Notes under the pieces: model-generated | Database searches by the model: none | The model's input: only the letters and a program-made list of their open reading frames with translations | Told to the model about the DNA's origin: nothing | Assembly: GCA_947501885.1 (NCBI GenBank) | Contig: CANMXN010000002.1 | Span: forward strand, 186,001 to 250,000 | Reading direction: 5' to 3' | Origin: an uncultured Sphingorhabdus sp. | GTDB lineage: Bacteria; Pseudomonadota; Alphaproteobacteria; Sphingomonadales; Sphingomonadaceae | DNA length: 64,000 nt | Made by a program: the position numbers and the translations under genes | In this document: piece by piece, positions 37,144 to 46,516 of the stretch | Position numbering within the stretch: the first letter of the stretch is position 1 | Layout of the letters: every line of letters begins with the position of its first letter

Positions 37144-37170
37144 AGGCAGGGTTTCGGCTCTGCCTTTTTT
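37144..37170 (+). terminator. Rho-independent terminator after the mechanosensitive channel gene
   Basis: An 8-bp stem AGGCAGGG / CTCTGCCT (one G-T pair) with loop TTTCGG spans 37144-37165 and is followed by a run of T. It lies about 25 bases after the channel gene stop. Confidence 0.85.
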
Positions 37171-37233
37171 GTGCGCTTTAACGGCTGATGTAATCACTCT
37201 AGGCGTAGCCCGTATAAAGGCCTATCATAGGCT

Positions 37234-38148
37234 ATGAATAGAAATTTCTCTTCTTTTGCCTGTATCGATTGGTCAGGACAAAATGTTACCCGTCCCAAAG
37301 GCTTGGCATTGGCAATCGCATCGGACGCAGCAGCACCGCAATTAATAAAACCTCAGGAGCATAAATATTGGTCGCGCGAAGATTTGCGTGATTGGATGCG
37401 CGAACAAGCCGCGATTAACAGCGACATGCTCATCGGCCTTGACCTATCCTTCGCCCTGCCCTTTGCTGATAAAAACGCTTATTTCCCGCAATGGAGCAAT
37501 AGCCCAAGCGACCCCAAATCTCTATGGGCCTTGGTCGATACAATATGCACCAACGACGTGCATCTCTCAGCCGCATCATTTCTCAACCATCCAGAAGCTG
37601 CACGGCACTTTCGCCATAGCAAAGAATGTATCGGCGACTTATTTGGTGATAATCCCAAAGCCCAAAACAGAGGATTAGGCCGCCTTCGCCAAGTCGAAAA
37701 GCATCAACGGATAACAGCCCACGAACCCTCGCGCGGTCAAAGCGCCAGTTGTTTTAATTTGATAGGTGCGGCGCAAGTCGGCAAGTCCAGCTTAACAGGA
37801 ATGCGCGTGCTACATCAATTAGACGGCGTTATACCCATATGGCCCTTTGACCCCATACCCCAGAGCGGGCCGATGATCATCGAAATATATACCAGCGTTG
37901 CTGCAAAGGCTGCTGGTGTAAAAAAAGGGTTTAGTAAAATACGCGATAAAGCAAGTTTAGAGGCAGCCCTCAAAAATTTAAACAGCCCCATTAGCAAAAT
38001 ATTAACCAACTATGACGATCATAGCACCGATGCGATCATTACCGCAGCCTGGATGCGAAATGCAGCCTCAAATCGTCAACTTTGGTCACCAAATGCGATG
38101 AAAAGTGAAATTGCTTCACAAGAGGGCTGGACCTTTGGTGTCATTTAA
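37234..38148 (+). CDS. Hypothetical protein, DUF429/RNase H-like fold suspected
   Basis: A 304-residue protein that begins FACIDWSGQN and later has LIGLDLSFALPF. The pattern of an Asp on the first strand and another in a following LDLS strand resembles DUF429-type predicted nucleases of the RNase H fold, and DHSTDAIITAAWMR near the C-terminus could supply the third acidic site. This assignment is by eye only. No signal peptide. A perfect 13-base palindrome (37220-37232) sits immediately before the ATG. It is flanked by a terminator and tRNA-Thr and appears to be a single gene. Confidence 0.75.
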   Translation: MNRNFSSFACIDWSGQNVTRPKGLALAIASDAAAPQLIKPQEHKYWSREDLRDWMREQAAINSDMLIGLDLSFALPFADKNAYFPQWSNSPSDPKSLWALVDTICTNDVHLSAASFLNHPEAARHFRHSKECIGDLFGDNPKAQNRGLGRLRQVEKHQRITAHEPSRGQSASCFNLIGAAQVGKSSLTGMRVLHQLDGVIPIWPFDPIPQSGPMIIEIYTSVAAKAAGVKKGFSKIRDKASLEAALKNLNSPISKILTNYDDHSTDAIITAAWMRNAASNRQLWSPNAMKSEIASQEGWTFGVI

Positions 38149-38205
38149 GGCTAAGGGCGCATGCATAAAGTTTGAATCGGAATATACCAGTTTTCCGTTT
38201 TGAGT

Positions 38206-38281
38206 GCCGAATTAGCTCAGCTGGTAGAGCAACCGCCTTGTAAGCGGTAGGTCATCCGTTCGAGTCGGATATTCGGCACCA
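38206..38281 (+). tRNA. tRNA-Thr (anticodon TGT)
   Basis: Acceptor GCCGAAT pairs with ATTCGGC (38271-38277), followed by discriminator A and encoded CCA. The anticodon stem ACCGC/GCGGT holds loop CTTGTAA, giving TGT for ACA codons. The D-arm TAGCTCAGCTGGTAGAGCA and T-loop TTCGAGT are standard. It marks the border before the accessory region that starts with the transposase remnant. Confidence 0.96.
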
Positions 38282-38435
38282 TTTTTCTACCCTTATTATA
38301 TACAACAAACTGTAACGATTGAATAAATCCAAATTACTATTTATAAAAGCCCCGTAACGAGCCCTTAAATTTTATAGCTACTATTATCCCAATACACAGC
38401 GTATGTTTAAAAGCTGCCACCCTTCTTATAAGCTA

Positions 38436-38507
38436 TCAAACGATTTCAAATAGTCCTGCGGCCCCCATGCCGCCCGCAACGCACATAGACACCACAACAT
38501 ATTTTGC
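38436..38507 (-). pseudogene. C-terminal remnant of a thiolase gene
   Basis: Read on the minus strand, the last 23 codons before the TGA at 38438-38436 give AKYVVVSMCVAGGMGAAG then LFEIV. This is the typical C-terminal strand of acetyl-CoA acyltransferases, with the active-site cysteine in SMCVAGG. The rest of the gene is missing: directly upstream the sequence becomes transposase code in another frame. It differs from the intact thiolase at 5455-6642, which ends CIGGGEATAV. It looks like the residue of a deletion or insertion event. Confidence 0.72.
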
Positions 38508-39303
38508 ACTTTACGCCGTTTTCGGTAGAGGTCTTTATCGAAGCTAGCGAGTAATACACGGCCTTTGCGCGGTGGGATACAAGGCGTTGAGATACAAGCC
38601 GTGATACCCTTGGCTTTTAAGGCTGCGCGATATTCATCGCTATCATACCCCTTATCGCCGATCATATGCTTTGATGCTCTGGAAGTACCCGATATGGAGG
38701 CTTTACACCAATATAATCACGCATCTGCTTGCACGTCTCCCAATGTTCTGCGCACATTGTCGATGCTCAATCGCTCAAACATGGGATCAACGGCCTGCCA
38801 TCACAAACGGTATGTAATTTGCTTTTCAAGCACCCTTGGTGCGTCCTATACGTCTGGGTGCGCAGTGAAATGATCTGAGAGATCATTGCAGCAAGCCCCT
38901 TTTTTAAAAGGCTAGCAGCCATGCGGTACACCTTCAAATACGCGGTATCAATAGCTGCACCAGTTACGAGGGAACTGCCGTCAGGTTTAACATGCACCTA
39001 CCCCTCGATAATATGCTTTTGCCTATCAGGCAAAATATCTTTTAAACTTGGATCTGGTTTAAACAGACTTGTCACGCCAGAACCACTCCCGCACCTTCAA
39101 ACGGTTATAGATCGTTTCTGAAACAAGTTCAGAACAGGCTTTATGGGCCCATAAGCAGGCGGTGCATCGCGCCAACGAAGACCATTGCGGATAATCCCGC
39201 TTAAAATCTTCCGATCATCAACGCACGGGACGCCGTGTGATAAAGGAAAATATTGCTCTATCTGGTGCATCTGCGACTTACTCAGCAAAAACAAATCACG
39301 CAT
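38500..39303 (-). pseudogene. Decayed IS5-family transposase
   Basis: Transposase fragments are found in order on the minus strand but in different frames. The N-terminal part from 39303 reads MRDLFLLSKSQMHQIEQYFP, followed by the IS5 signature GLRWRDAPPAYGP. The middle has YLKVYRMAASLLKKG and SKLHTVCDGRPLI, and the C-terminal part GDKGYDSDEYRAALKAKGIT then DKDLYRKRRKVQNM. Stops and frameshifts separate them, so no functional protein is possible. The end of the transposase is replaced by the thiolase tail. Terminal inverted repeats and a target duplication could not be recognised with confidence. Confidence 0.88.
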
Positions 39304-39509
39304 AGATAACACCTCTTTGGTGCGGCCATTGAATCAATCTTAAACACATTATACAAACAATTTAATAGGCCTCTGCCTAGGAAGTAAAAATTAACACATC
39401 ATTCTTTATTTGCAACAGTAATGTAGTTTTTAATATTGTATGCAATGCTATAATATAGCTATAGATAGAATATTCTAAATAGGCATGGATTCGCCAGAGG
39501 AGTGATTGA

Positions 39510-41426
39510 ATGAGCATAGCTGAGGCGAAAGTCGCAAATGGAACCGTCGATAGCGCATTCATTGTACGGGCCTTGCAGCAAGCGGATATGAACGCATTAC
39601 GATTAGCGCTTTATCATCAGACAGATGATCCTGAGCTGGCCGATATTGAGGTGATTTCGATCCCAGTGCGCGGCGGTGCATTTGAAGCGCGCGTCATTCA
39701 CCGTGACCATCATGATGTAATCCGTGATAAAGCGGCGGCTTATCTCTCAGACCCTAACAGACAGATTAAACCACCCCCTTCACCAGAGCAAGCAAAACCG
39801 CTTATGGAATTATTCCAAGGCCGCACTATTGATGATGCAGCCTTTGCCTTTGGTTATGAAGATTTGGGCTTTGCCGATGTTCCGCGTGATCGGCCGTGGA
39901 AGAAAGAGATTGATCCCAAAAAATTAGAGAATTTTGATGTCACCATTATCGGAACAGGCTTTAGCGGCATCGCCGCGGCCGTGCAATTAGACCGGCTTGG
40001 TATCAAAAGCACAATGATAGATCGCTATGACGATATTGGCGGGACTTGGCATGTTAATAATTATCCGGAGGCGCGCGTTGATGTGCCAACATTTCTCTAT
40101 CAATATAAATTTGAACATGATTACCCTTGGAAAAGCTTTTTTGCGACCCAGCCAGAGCTGCTCGATTATATCAACCATATCGTCGATACATATGGCCTGC
40201 GCGAGCGGATAGAATTATCCACCGAGATTAAATCTGCACGATGGGATAAAGCGACTAAGAAATGGACATTGGAGCTGCAAAAAGGGGATGATATTGAGAC
40301 ACGCCAGAGTGATGTTATAATCAGCGCAGCAGGATTATTCACTACGCCCAAATTACCCGATATTGAAGGCATTGAGAATTTTACTGGGGAAATGTTTCAC
40401 ACGACCAATTGGAATCATGATTTTGATCCAACAGGCAAAAAGATTGCAGTGATTGGCACAGGTTCAACGGGCACGCAATTAATGCCTGCCCTCGCTGAAA
40501 AGGCGCAAGAATTAACCGTATATCAGCGCACACCCAATTGGATCACGCCAATTGATGGTTATCATGCCAAGCTAACGCCCGAGCAACAATGGCTTTTTGA
40601 TACTATGCCTGGCTATCGCAACTGGTTTATATATCAACAGCATGTGGGCGATATCTGGGTACAGAATTTTCACGAAATGGACCCAGAATGGATTGCCAAA
40701 GGCGGGCGTGTGAATGAGAAAAACGAAAAATTACGCGAAAATCTGACGGCCTATATTCACAAGAAAGTCGGGGATAAAGATGGTCTTTTTGACAAATTAG
40801 TTCCCGAATATGCGCCGCTCGCGCGGAGATTGGTAATAGATAATGGCTTTTATGATGCATTAATGAGAGACAATGTAACTCTCGAAAGTGATGGAATAGA
40901 GGAAATAACAGCGACGGGTATCACTTCGGTCGGGGGAACGTCCCGCGAATTTGATCTAATTGTGCTAGGTGCTGGATTTCATGTGTCGCGCTATTTTTGG
41001 CCCGTTGAATATCAAGGCCGTAATGGCATCACATTAGAGCAGCTCTGGAATGTAGATGGCGCCCGCGCACACAAGGGTATTACGCTGCCCGATTTCCCGA
41101 ATTTCTTTGTGATTTATGGACCTAATGCGCAGGCTAGAGCTGGCAGTTTCCATAGCTGGGTCGAAATTTTATCGCGCTATATTGCCGATGCCATCGCCAC
41201 GATGATTGAGAGAGATGCATCCACCATAGAGGTTAAAAAAGATGTGTTCGAAGATTATAACAAGCGCATGGACGAAGCGATGCGCCACATATTGTGGGAA
41301 AGCGAAGGGCAAGGCGGTTATTATGTTAATGAGCATGGCCGATCTGGCGTTAACATGCCGTGGACCATGTATGAATTTTATCAAATGGTACGCGAGATTG
41401 AACCCGATGATTTTACTATCGTATAG
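39510..41426 (+). CDS. Baeyer-Villiger monooxygenase, 4-hydroxyacetophenone monooxygenase-like
   Basis: A 638-residue FAD/NADPH monooxygenase that inserts oxygen next to a ketone to give an ester or lactone. FAD-binding GTGFSG is at 148-153 and NADPH-binding GTGSTG at 316-321. Between them, at 291-301, FTGEMFHTTNW fits the Baeyer-Villiger fingerprint FxGxxxHxxxW. The ~140-residue N-terminal extension before the first Rossmann motif is the hallmark of the HAPMO branch. GAGGAG before the ATG is a strong ribosome binding site. It opens the catabolic cluster and is followed 24 bases later by an acyl-CoA ligase. The ketone substrate is unknown. Confidence 0.93.
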   Translation: MSIAEAKVANGTVDSAFIVRALQQADMNALRLALYHQTDDPELADIEVISIPVRGGAFEARVIHRDHHDVIRDKAAAYLSDPNRQIKPPPSPEQAKPLMELFQGRTIDDAAFAFGYEDLGFADVPRDRPWKKEIDPKKLENFDVTIIGTGFSGIAAAVQLDRLGIKSTMIDRYDDIGGTWHVNNYPEARVDVPTFLYQYKFEHDYPWKSFFATQPELLDYINHIVDTYGLRERIELSTEIKSARWDKATKKWTLELQKGDDIETRQSDVIISAAGLFTTPKLPDIEGIENFTGEMFHTTNWNHDFDPTGKKIAVIGTGSTGTQLMPALAEKAQELTVYQRTPNWITPIDGYHAKLTPEQQWLFDTMPGYRNWFIYQQHVGDIWVQNFHEMDPEWIAKGGRVNEKNEKLRENLTAYIHKKVGDKDGLFDKLVPEYAPLARRLVIDNGFYDALMRDNVTLESDGIEEITATGITSVGGTSREFDLIVLGAGFHVSRYFWPVEYQGRNGITLEQLWNVDGARAHKGITLPDFPNFFVIYGPNAQARAGSFHSWVEILSRYIADAIATMIERDASTIEVKKDVFEDYNKRMDEAMRHILWESEGQGGYYVNEHGRSGVNMPWTMYEFYQMVREIEPDDFTIV

Positions 41427-41450
41427 GCTGCATAAATAGGATGGATGAAC

Positions 41451-43013
41451 ATGGCACTTAATTTTGGCGATATCTTGGATGCAGTTGCAGCACATAGGGG
41501 CGATGCACATGCAATAACGGACGATACAGGCACATTGAGCTGGCAAGAATTTGATGCGCGCTCCAACGCTCTGGCACGAGGATTATCTGCCAAAGGTGTT
41601 GAGGTACAGGACAAGATCGGCTTTCTCTTGTTCAATAGTAAGCAATATCTTGAGCTATTATCTGCCTGTTTCAAAGGCCGCTTCATACACGTCAATCTTA
41701 ATTACCGCTATACCGCCAGCGAGATAGAATATGTGCTTGATAATTCTGATGCGGCGGCCCTAATTTATGATACACGTCTGTCGCCCATCGTCGATGGCCT
41801 GAGCGATAAGATGCGAGAGCGCCTTATCTTGTTGAGCAATGGCGATGATTATGAAGCGCTAATTACTGACCAAGATAGCACTCCTTTAAACATAGAACGC
41901 AGTCCTGACGATCAATTCTTTATCTATACAGGCGGCACTACGGGTATGCCCAAGGGAGTTATGTGGCGCCATGATGACCAAGCCCATGTTTTGCTCACAG
42001 GGCAGCTTGGTGAGACGAAAACAGGCTATAATACAGAGGATATAATTGCACGGTTGGATGAACCCAAAACATATCTCACACCGCTTATCGCTTCTCCGCT
42101 TATGCATGGTCTTGGACTGGCCACCGCGCTTACCACATTATGCAATGGTGGGCATATTGTCGTGACAGACAATGCAGGTAAATTTGATGCAGACCATCAT
42201 TGGCAATTGGTGGAACAGCATAGAATTGACTCCATCGCCATCGTTGGTGATGCCTTTGCTCGGCCATTATTAGAATCGCTTAGACATAATAGTTATGATA
42301 CGAGCAGCATCAAGGTGATTGGGTCTTCTGGCGTTATGTGGAGTAATGCGTTGAAAAAAGGGTTGCTCAAATATCTACCGCAAGCTGTGATGTTTGACTC
42401 GCTAGCATCCTCAGAGGCTATGGGTATTGGTAACTCTGTGATGACCGCATCAGGCGTTGCGCCAACGGCGAAATTCAAAGTCAGCGAACATACCCGAATT
42501 TTTGATGAAAATGGCAAAGCCGTCGAACCCGGATCAGGACAATCTGGTCTGCTAGCACGCGGCGGTTATCTGCCGCTCGGATATTATAAAGATGAAGTCA
42601 AAACAGCTGAGACTTTTCGTATATTTGAAGGGCAGCGATATTCCGTCCCAGGCGATATATGCACAGTCGATAGCGATGGCACGATCATATTACTGGGCCG
42701 CGGTAGCCAATGTATCAACAGCGGCGGAGAGAAAATTTTCCCCGAAGAAGTAGAGCAAGCATTAAAAGAGCATCCCGATGTCGAGGATGCATTGGTGTTT
42801 GGTATGGCCGATCCGCAATGGGGCCAAGCCGTTCATGCTGCCGTACGCTATGCTCATGATGAAACGAAAACCGATGAGGTAGAATTAAAAGAATATTTGC
42901 GTGCAAACTTAGCAGGCTATAAAATACCCAAAAAGATTATTTTTACCCAACAAGATTTACGCCTTGCCAATGGCAAACCCAATTATGCAACTGCCAAAGC
43001 TTTATTCTCATGA
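41451..43013 (+). CDS. AMP-forming acyl-CoA synthetase
   Basis: A 520-residue ANL-superfamily ligase that activates a carboxylic acid to its CoA thioester through an acyl-AMP. The phosphate-binding P-loop YTGGTTGMPKGV, the GRGSQCINSGGEKIFPEEVE hinge and the C-terminal YKIPKKI with the catalytic Lys region are all present. Members close to FadD3/FadD17 of actinobacteria act on large or steroid-like acids. AGGATGG precedes the ATG at 41451, preferred over the ATG at 41445. Its stop overlaps the following SDR start (ATGA), so they are translationally coupled. Confidence 0.92.
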   Translation: MALNFGDILDAVAAHRGDAHAITDDTGTLSWQEFDARSNALARGLSAKGVEVQDKIGFLLFNSKQYLELLSACFKGRFIHVNLNYRYTASEIEYVLDNSDAAALIYDTRLSPIVDGLSDKMRERLILLSNGDDYEALITDQDSTPLNIERSPDDQFFIYTGGTTGMPKGVMWRHDDQAHVLLTGQLGETKTGYNTEDIIARLDEPKTYLTPLIASPLMHGLGLATALTTLCNGGHIVVTDNAGKFDADHHWQLVEQHRIDSIAIVGDAFARPLLESLRHNSYDTSSIKVIGSSGVMWSNALKKGLLKYLPQAVMFDSLASSEAMGIGNSVMTASGVAPTAKFKVSEHTRIFDENGKAVEPGSGQSGLLARGGYLPLGYYKDEVKTAETFRIFEGQRYSVPGDICTVDSDGTIILLGRGSQCINSGGEKIFPEEVEQALKEHPDVEDALVFGMADPQWGQAVHAAVRYAHDETKTDEVELKEYLRANLAGYKIPKKIIFTQQDLRLANGKPNYATAKALFS

Positions 43014-43783
43014 AGGCTACAAAAGATATATTTGATCTTACGGATCGGATCGCGATTGTTACGGGTGGCAGCCGCGGCATTGGCCGCTCCATTGCAATGG
43101 GTTTGGCAGAACGCGGCGCGCATGTTGTGATCGCTAGCCGTAAATTAGAAGCCTGTGAAAAGCTAGCCGCAGAGATACAAGCAGGCGGTGGAAGCGCCAG
43201 TGCATTTGCCTCTAACGCTAATGATATTGAATCGGTGAAAGCATTAATAAAATATGCTGCCGATACCTATGGTCGCATCGATATTTTAATCAATAATGCA
43301 GCGGTGAACCCATGGTTTGGACCCATTATAGATTTGGATATGGCGGCCTATCAAAAAACCGTTGATGTGAATATTCGTGGTACATTATTCACATCGATAG
43401 CCGCAGCGCGTATCATGCGTGAGACTGGTGGCGGGGCTATCATTAACACAGGGTCAATTAACGCACGCCAGCCCGTTGTTGGTCAGGGTATTTATTCGAT
43501 CACTAAGGGTGCGATTGAAACCATGACCCGTTCACTCGCCAAAGAATGGGCGGAGCATGGCATTCGGGTAAATGCGCTTTTACCAGGGGTGACCAAGACA
43601 GATGCGCTGAAGGATATATTCAGAGATAGCGATGAACTACCACCAGCGATAAAAGCGGCTATTCCGCTATCGCGCCATGCAATGCCAGATGAGATGGCGG
43701 GCGCTGCAATATTCCTAGCATCCGATGCCGCCAGCTATGTGACGGGCGAATGCATAACCGTTGATGGCGGTTTGACAATCTAA
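43010..43783 (+). CDS. Short-chain dehydrogenase/reductase
   Basis: A 257-residue classical SDR with NAD(P) motif TGGSRGIG, the structural NNAA motif in LINNAAVNP, active-site serine in NTGSINARQ and the YSITK catalytic pair. It probably oxidizes a secondary alcohol or beta-hydroxyacyl-CoA produced in the pathway; the substrate class is not determined by sequence. It is the third gene of the monooxygenase-ligase-SDR operon and converges on the DoxX gene two bases away. Confidence 0.92.
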   Translation: MKATKDIFDLTDRIAIVTGGSRGIGRSIAMGLAERGAHVVIASRKLEACEKLAAEIQAGGGSASAFASNANDIESVKALIKYAADTYGRIDILINNAAVNPWFGPIIDLDMAAYQKTVDVNIRGTLFTSIAAARIMRETGGGAIINTGSINARQPVVGQGIYSITKGAIETMTRSLAKEWAEHGIRVNALLPGVTKTDALKDIFRDSDELPPAIKAAIPLSRHAMPDEMAGAAIFLASDAASYVTGECITVDGGLTI

Positions 43784-43785
43784 GC

Positions 43786-44187
43786 CTATGAACTTGCCTT
43801 GGTGTGAGGTCGAACATTGGCAGCGATGAAAAGCAAAGCCCCCATAATCGCAATATTTTTTGTGAATAGAGATGTTTGAATAAGGCGCATCTCCTCTGGT
43901 GCGGCCCAAAACGCATGCAAAAAGATATTTGCAGCTAGGGTGAACAGCGCAAGCAGTAAGGCCGCCTCTCGCGCAAATTTACGCCCCAATATGACCAATA
44001 GACCGCCGATAATTTCTAAGCCAATCGTTGCAGGAAGCAGCAAAGCTGTTGGGGTGAGGCCAGCATTTTCCATCATAGCGTGATAGGTTGCCATATCACC
44101 AATTTTCGCAACTCCAGCGAGCAAGAAAAACAAGCCAACCAAGGTGCGACCAGTTGCGCATATTATAGTTTGAACATTTGATCCCAT
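43786..44187 (-). CDS. DoxX family membrane protein
   Basis: A 133-residue protein with four membrane helices (about 10-28, 47-66, 73-93 and 104-122) and the DoxX-type LFFLLAGVAKIGD opening and GLEIIGGLLVILG second helix. DoxX proteins are associated with thiosulfate:quinone oxidation or redox stress, but most homologues have no assigned role. AGAGGAAA precedes the ATG. It lies 56 bases downstream of the MFS transporter gene in the same direction and is probably its operon partner. Confidence 0.88.
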   Translation of the reverse strand: MGSNVQTIICATGRTLVGLFFLLAGVAKIGDMATYHAMMENAGLTPTALLLPATIGLEIIGGLLVILGRKFAREAALLLALFTLAANIFLHAFWAAPEEMRLIQTSLFTKNIAIMGALLFIAANVRPHTKASS

Positions 44188-44243
44188 TTAAATTTCCTCT
44201 CTTCATGCATAAGGTTTTGCAACAATATTTTGCATAACCCTGA

Positions 44244-45545
44244 TTATTGCGCGGCCTCCGTTGCCACTTGATCTTTCACAAAAGAGCTGCGCGCTAAGAA
44301 TAGGAATATGCCAGTGCCGATACTGACACAGACAGCAATCGTAAGCGCTATTTTTAGCGATGCAGCATCCTGCGCACCGTCTCCTAATATATCGCTCATG
44401 ACGCCTATTATAAAGGGAGCTAGACCGACACCAAGCAGGCTGGTGGACAGTCCGTAAATTGCGGTTGCTGTACCGCGCATCCCAGCGGGTACAACGGAAT
44501 GCATGGCCGCCGTCATCGGACCAAAGCCCAACGACCCAACCAAATTTACTGCAAAAATAGCGGACAGCGCAACAATCAAAGATGGCGTATAAAAAGCCAA
44601 CCAATATATAGGCGGCAGACAAAGGCTGACCAATAGCGGTAACCATATCAGCCAGTGGATATTGCGCGCGACCAATTTAGTGCATGCAAAGCCGCCCGTA
44701 ATTGCGCCAATTGCGGAACCCAATCCCGTAGCAAGGCCAAAATAGAGACCAACCTCAGCCACGCTAAGACCATAAGCGCGCACCAAATAAGCGGGCAACC
44801 ATTGCGCTACGCCAAATAAGATAAAAGCCGTGCAAGTTGAAGCTAGCACAATCATCAAAAAGCTGCGCCGAGCCAATAATGCTGCGAATGTTGCACCGAA
44901 ACTTAAACCCGTCATTATATCGCTAGCGCCATCCTGCGCCCCGCGTTTGGGTTCTTTAAGTGTGATAGCAACCAGCAAAGCAATAGGGATGCCGAGCAAA
45001 CCAGCAGCCAGAAAAGCGATGCGCCACCCATAGATACTAGCGATCCAACCGCCACCTGCAAGACCCACGGTGAGACCCAAAGTACCGCCCGTTGCAAATA
45101 TCGCATAGGCAGCGGGTCTAATGCGGTAATGGCAATAATCAGCCAAGAGCGATTGCGATGAGGGCGTGCTGCCCGCCTCCCCTGTTCCCACGACCAGCCG
45201 CGCCATCAATAGATGCACAAAATTGGTTGCAGCACCAGAGACAGCCGTCGCTAGGCTCCACACACTGATCGATGCTATTAATAATTTTTTACGGCTGATC
45301 GTATCGGCTAGCCTACCGATGATAAGCCCTGCGATCGCATAGAAAATTGCAAAGGCAAGACCCGTGAGAATGCCAATCTGCGTATCTGTCATCGGGATTT
45401 CAACGCGAATATCTTCGATCAATACGGCCAGTACCATGCGATCAACATAGTTGAGCATATTGACCATGAAAAGCAGACCAACAACATACCAAGTATAAGG
45501 GGGTGATTGCACCTTATTGGAAGACGCACCTACAGCAATATTCAT
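44244..45545 (-). CDS. MFS transporter, spinster-like
   Basis: A 433-residue, twelve-helix major facilitator transporter. The MFS signature between helices 2 and 3 is GRLADTISRKKLL, and NYVDRMVLAVLIEDI in helix 1 resembles the spinster/aromatic-acid branch. The frame opens with GTG at 45560, but GGGAGAG lies six bases before the ATG at 45545, which is therefore taken as the start. It is likely the importer of the cluster's substrate. Its promoter carries the 19-bp element at 45577-45595. Confidence 0.92.
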   Translation of the reverse strand: MNIAVGASSNKVQSPPYTWYVVGLLFMVNMLNYVDRMVLAVLIEDIRVEIPMTDTQIGILTGLAFAIFYAIAGLIIGRLADTISRKKLLIASISVWSLATAVSGAATNFVHLLMARLVVGTGEAGSTPSSQSLLADYCHYRIRPAAYAIFATGGTLGLTVGLAGGGWIASIYGWRIAFLAAGLLGIPIALLVAITLKEPKRGAQDGASDIMTGLSFGATFAALLARRSFLMIVLASTCTAFILFGVAQWLPAYLVRAYGLSVAEVGLYFGLATGLGSAIGAITGGFACTKLVARNIHWLIWLPLLVSLCLPPIYWLAFYTPSLIVALSAIFAVNLVGSLGFGPMTAAMHSVVPAGMRGTATAIYGLSTSLLGVGLAPFIIGVMSDILGDGAQDAASLKIALTIAVCVSIGTGIFLFLARSSFVKDQVATEAAQ

Positions 45546-45576
45546 AATTGGCTCTCCCACCTATCACAACTAAACA

Positions 45577-45595
45577 GGTCATAGATGTTCTATAT
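45577..45595. promoter_or_regulatory. Candidate operator, copy 1
   Basis: GGTCATAGATGTTCTATAT lies 32 bases upstream of the MFS start. It matches copy 3 at 47274-47292 in 16 of 19 positions, and ten of its positions are also conserved in copy 2 at 46471-46489. The core TAGATGTTCTA has TAGA/TCTA arms. It may bind the cluster's TetR regulator. Confidence 0.45.
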
Positions 45596-45624
45596 TAATA
45601 ATTACAGACGAGCAAGTCTTTTGG

Positions 45625-46455
45625 CTAAAGTTTGATTTCCCAGATTTGTCCGCTTCTTGGTCGTTCAGTCTTTGCCAGATCAGACGCTACCGCTAATGAA
45701 GTGCCAACATAAAGCGTCGCATCATCAGCAACCGCAACATCATAGGGCTGTGCATCCAATTTCAATTCACTCGCAATAGCTCCATCACTGTCTATGCAAA
45801 CGATGGTTGATTGCTCCAATAATGCTACCCAGATGCGGCCCTTACTATCAATGGACATGCCATCGGGGTGACCTTGATCGAAACATATCAAAACATCATG
45901 ATGCGATAAAGTGCCATCCTGCGCGATCGAAAATTGGCTTATGCGTCCCGCCATTGTTTCGGCAACATAAAGCATCTTACCATCGGGAGAAACCGCCATT
46001 CCATTAGGAAAGTTGAGACCTTTTGCTGCGATTTTAACCGATCCATTTGCATCAATGGCATAAAGATTAGCCTTAGCAAAATCTGCACCAGCCGCCATGT
46101 CAAAACCATATTCCCCTACAATAATCTGTCCGTTAGGAAGCATTATTGCATCATTAAGCGGCGAATGACCGAAAGCCCGTAAATCAGCAAACACCTCTCC
46201 GTCCGTTCGGATTAAAGAGCGCGCATATTTATCAACCATCAACGCTTCATCCGAATGCGATAAAATGATACCGCCAAGTACGGCTTTCGCTTTATAATGT
46301 TCAACCAATATATCATCAGACAATGCACCGCTTGCGCGTAATGAAAGCAAGCGGCCATCATACATATCAACAAACCACAGCCGATTTTCATGCCAGCGTA
46401 AACATTCTGGAAATATCAGGTCATCTTGGATTAATGTTGCTGTAAATCTTGCCAT
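45625..46455 (-). CDS. SMP-30/gluconolactonase family lactonase
   Basis: A six-bladed beta-propeller enzyme of about 276 residues that hydrolyses lactones. The divalent-metal ligands of the family are visible: Glu in FPECLRWHENRLWFVDM near the N-terminus, Asn in LNFPNGMAVS and Asp in GHPDGMSIDSKG. The frame extends to 46524, but that start would overlap the divergent SDR gene; MARFTATLIQDD at 46455 fits the family start. Beside a Baeyer-Villiger monooxygenase it is a natural candidate to open the lactone product. Confidence 0.9.
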   Translation of the reverse strand: MARFTATLIQDDLIFPECLRWHENRLWFVDMYDGRLLSLRASGALSDDILVEHYKAKAVLGGIILSHSDEALMVDKYARSLIRTDGEVFADLRAFGHSPLNDAIMLPNGQIIVGEYGFDMAAGADFAKANLYAIDANGSVKIAAKGLNFPNGMAVSPDGKMLYVAETMAGRISQFSIAQDGTLSHHDVLICFDQGHPDGMSIDSKGRIWVALLEQSTIVCIDSDGAIASELKLDAQPYDVAVADDATLYVGTSLAVASDLAKTERPRSGQIWEIKL

Positions 46456-46470
46456 ATCAATCACTATATG

Positions 46471-46489
46471 GGACAAGCACATTCTGTTT
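46471..46489. promoter_or_regulatory. Candidate operator, copy 2, in a divergent promoter
   Basis: GGACAAGCACATTCTGTTT lies between the divergent lactonase (start 46455) and SDR (start about 46517) genes. It shares the GGACAA and TTCT halves at the same spacing with copies 1 and 3 but differs in the centre. It is the weakest of the three. Confidence 0.35.
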
Positions 46490-46516
46490 ATGTCAAGCGC
46501 AAAAAGGAAAACTCCC

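Noticed and set aside
38282-38435. Further thiolase or IS sequence between tRNA-Thr and the remnant
   Set aside because: Nothing recognisable could be translated in this AT-rich stretch on either strand.
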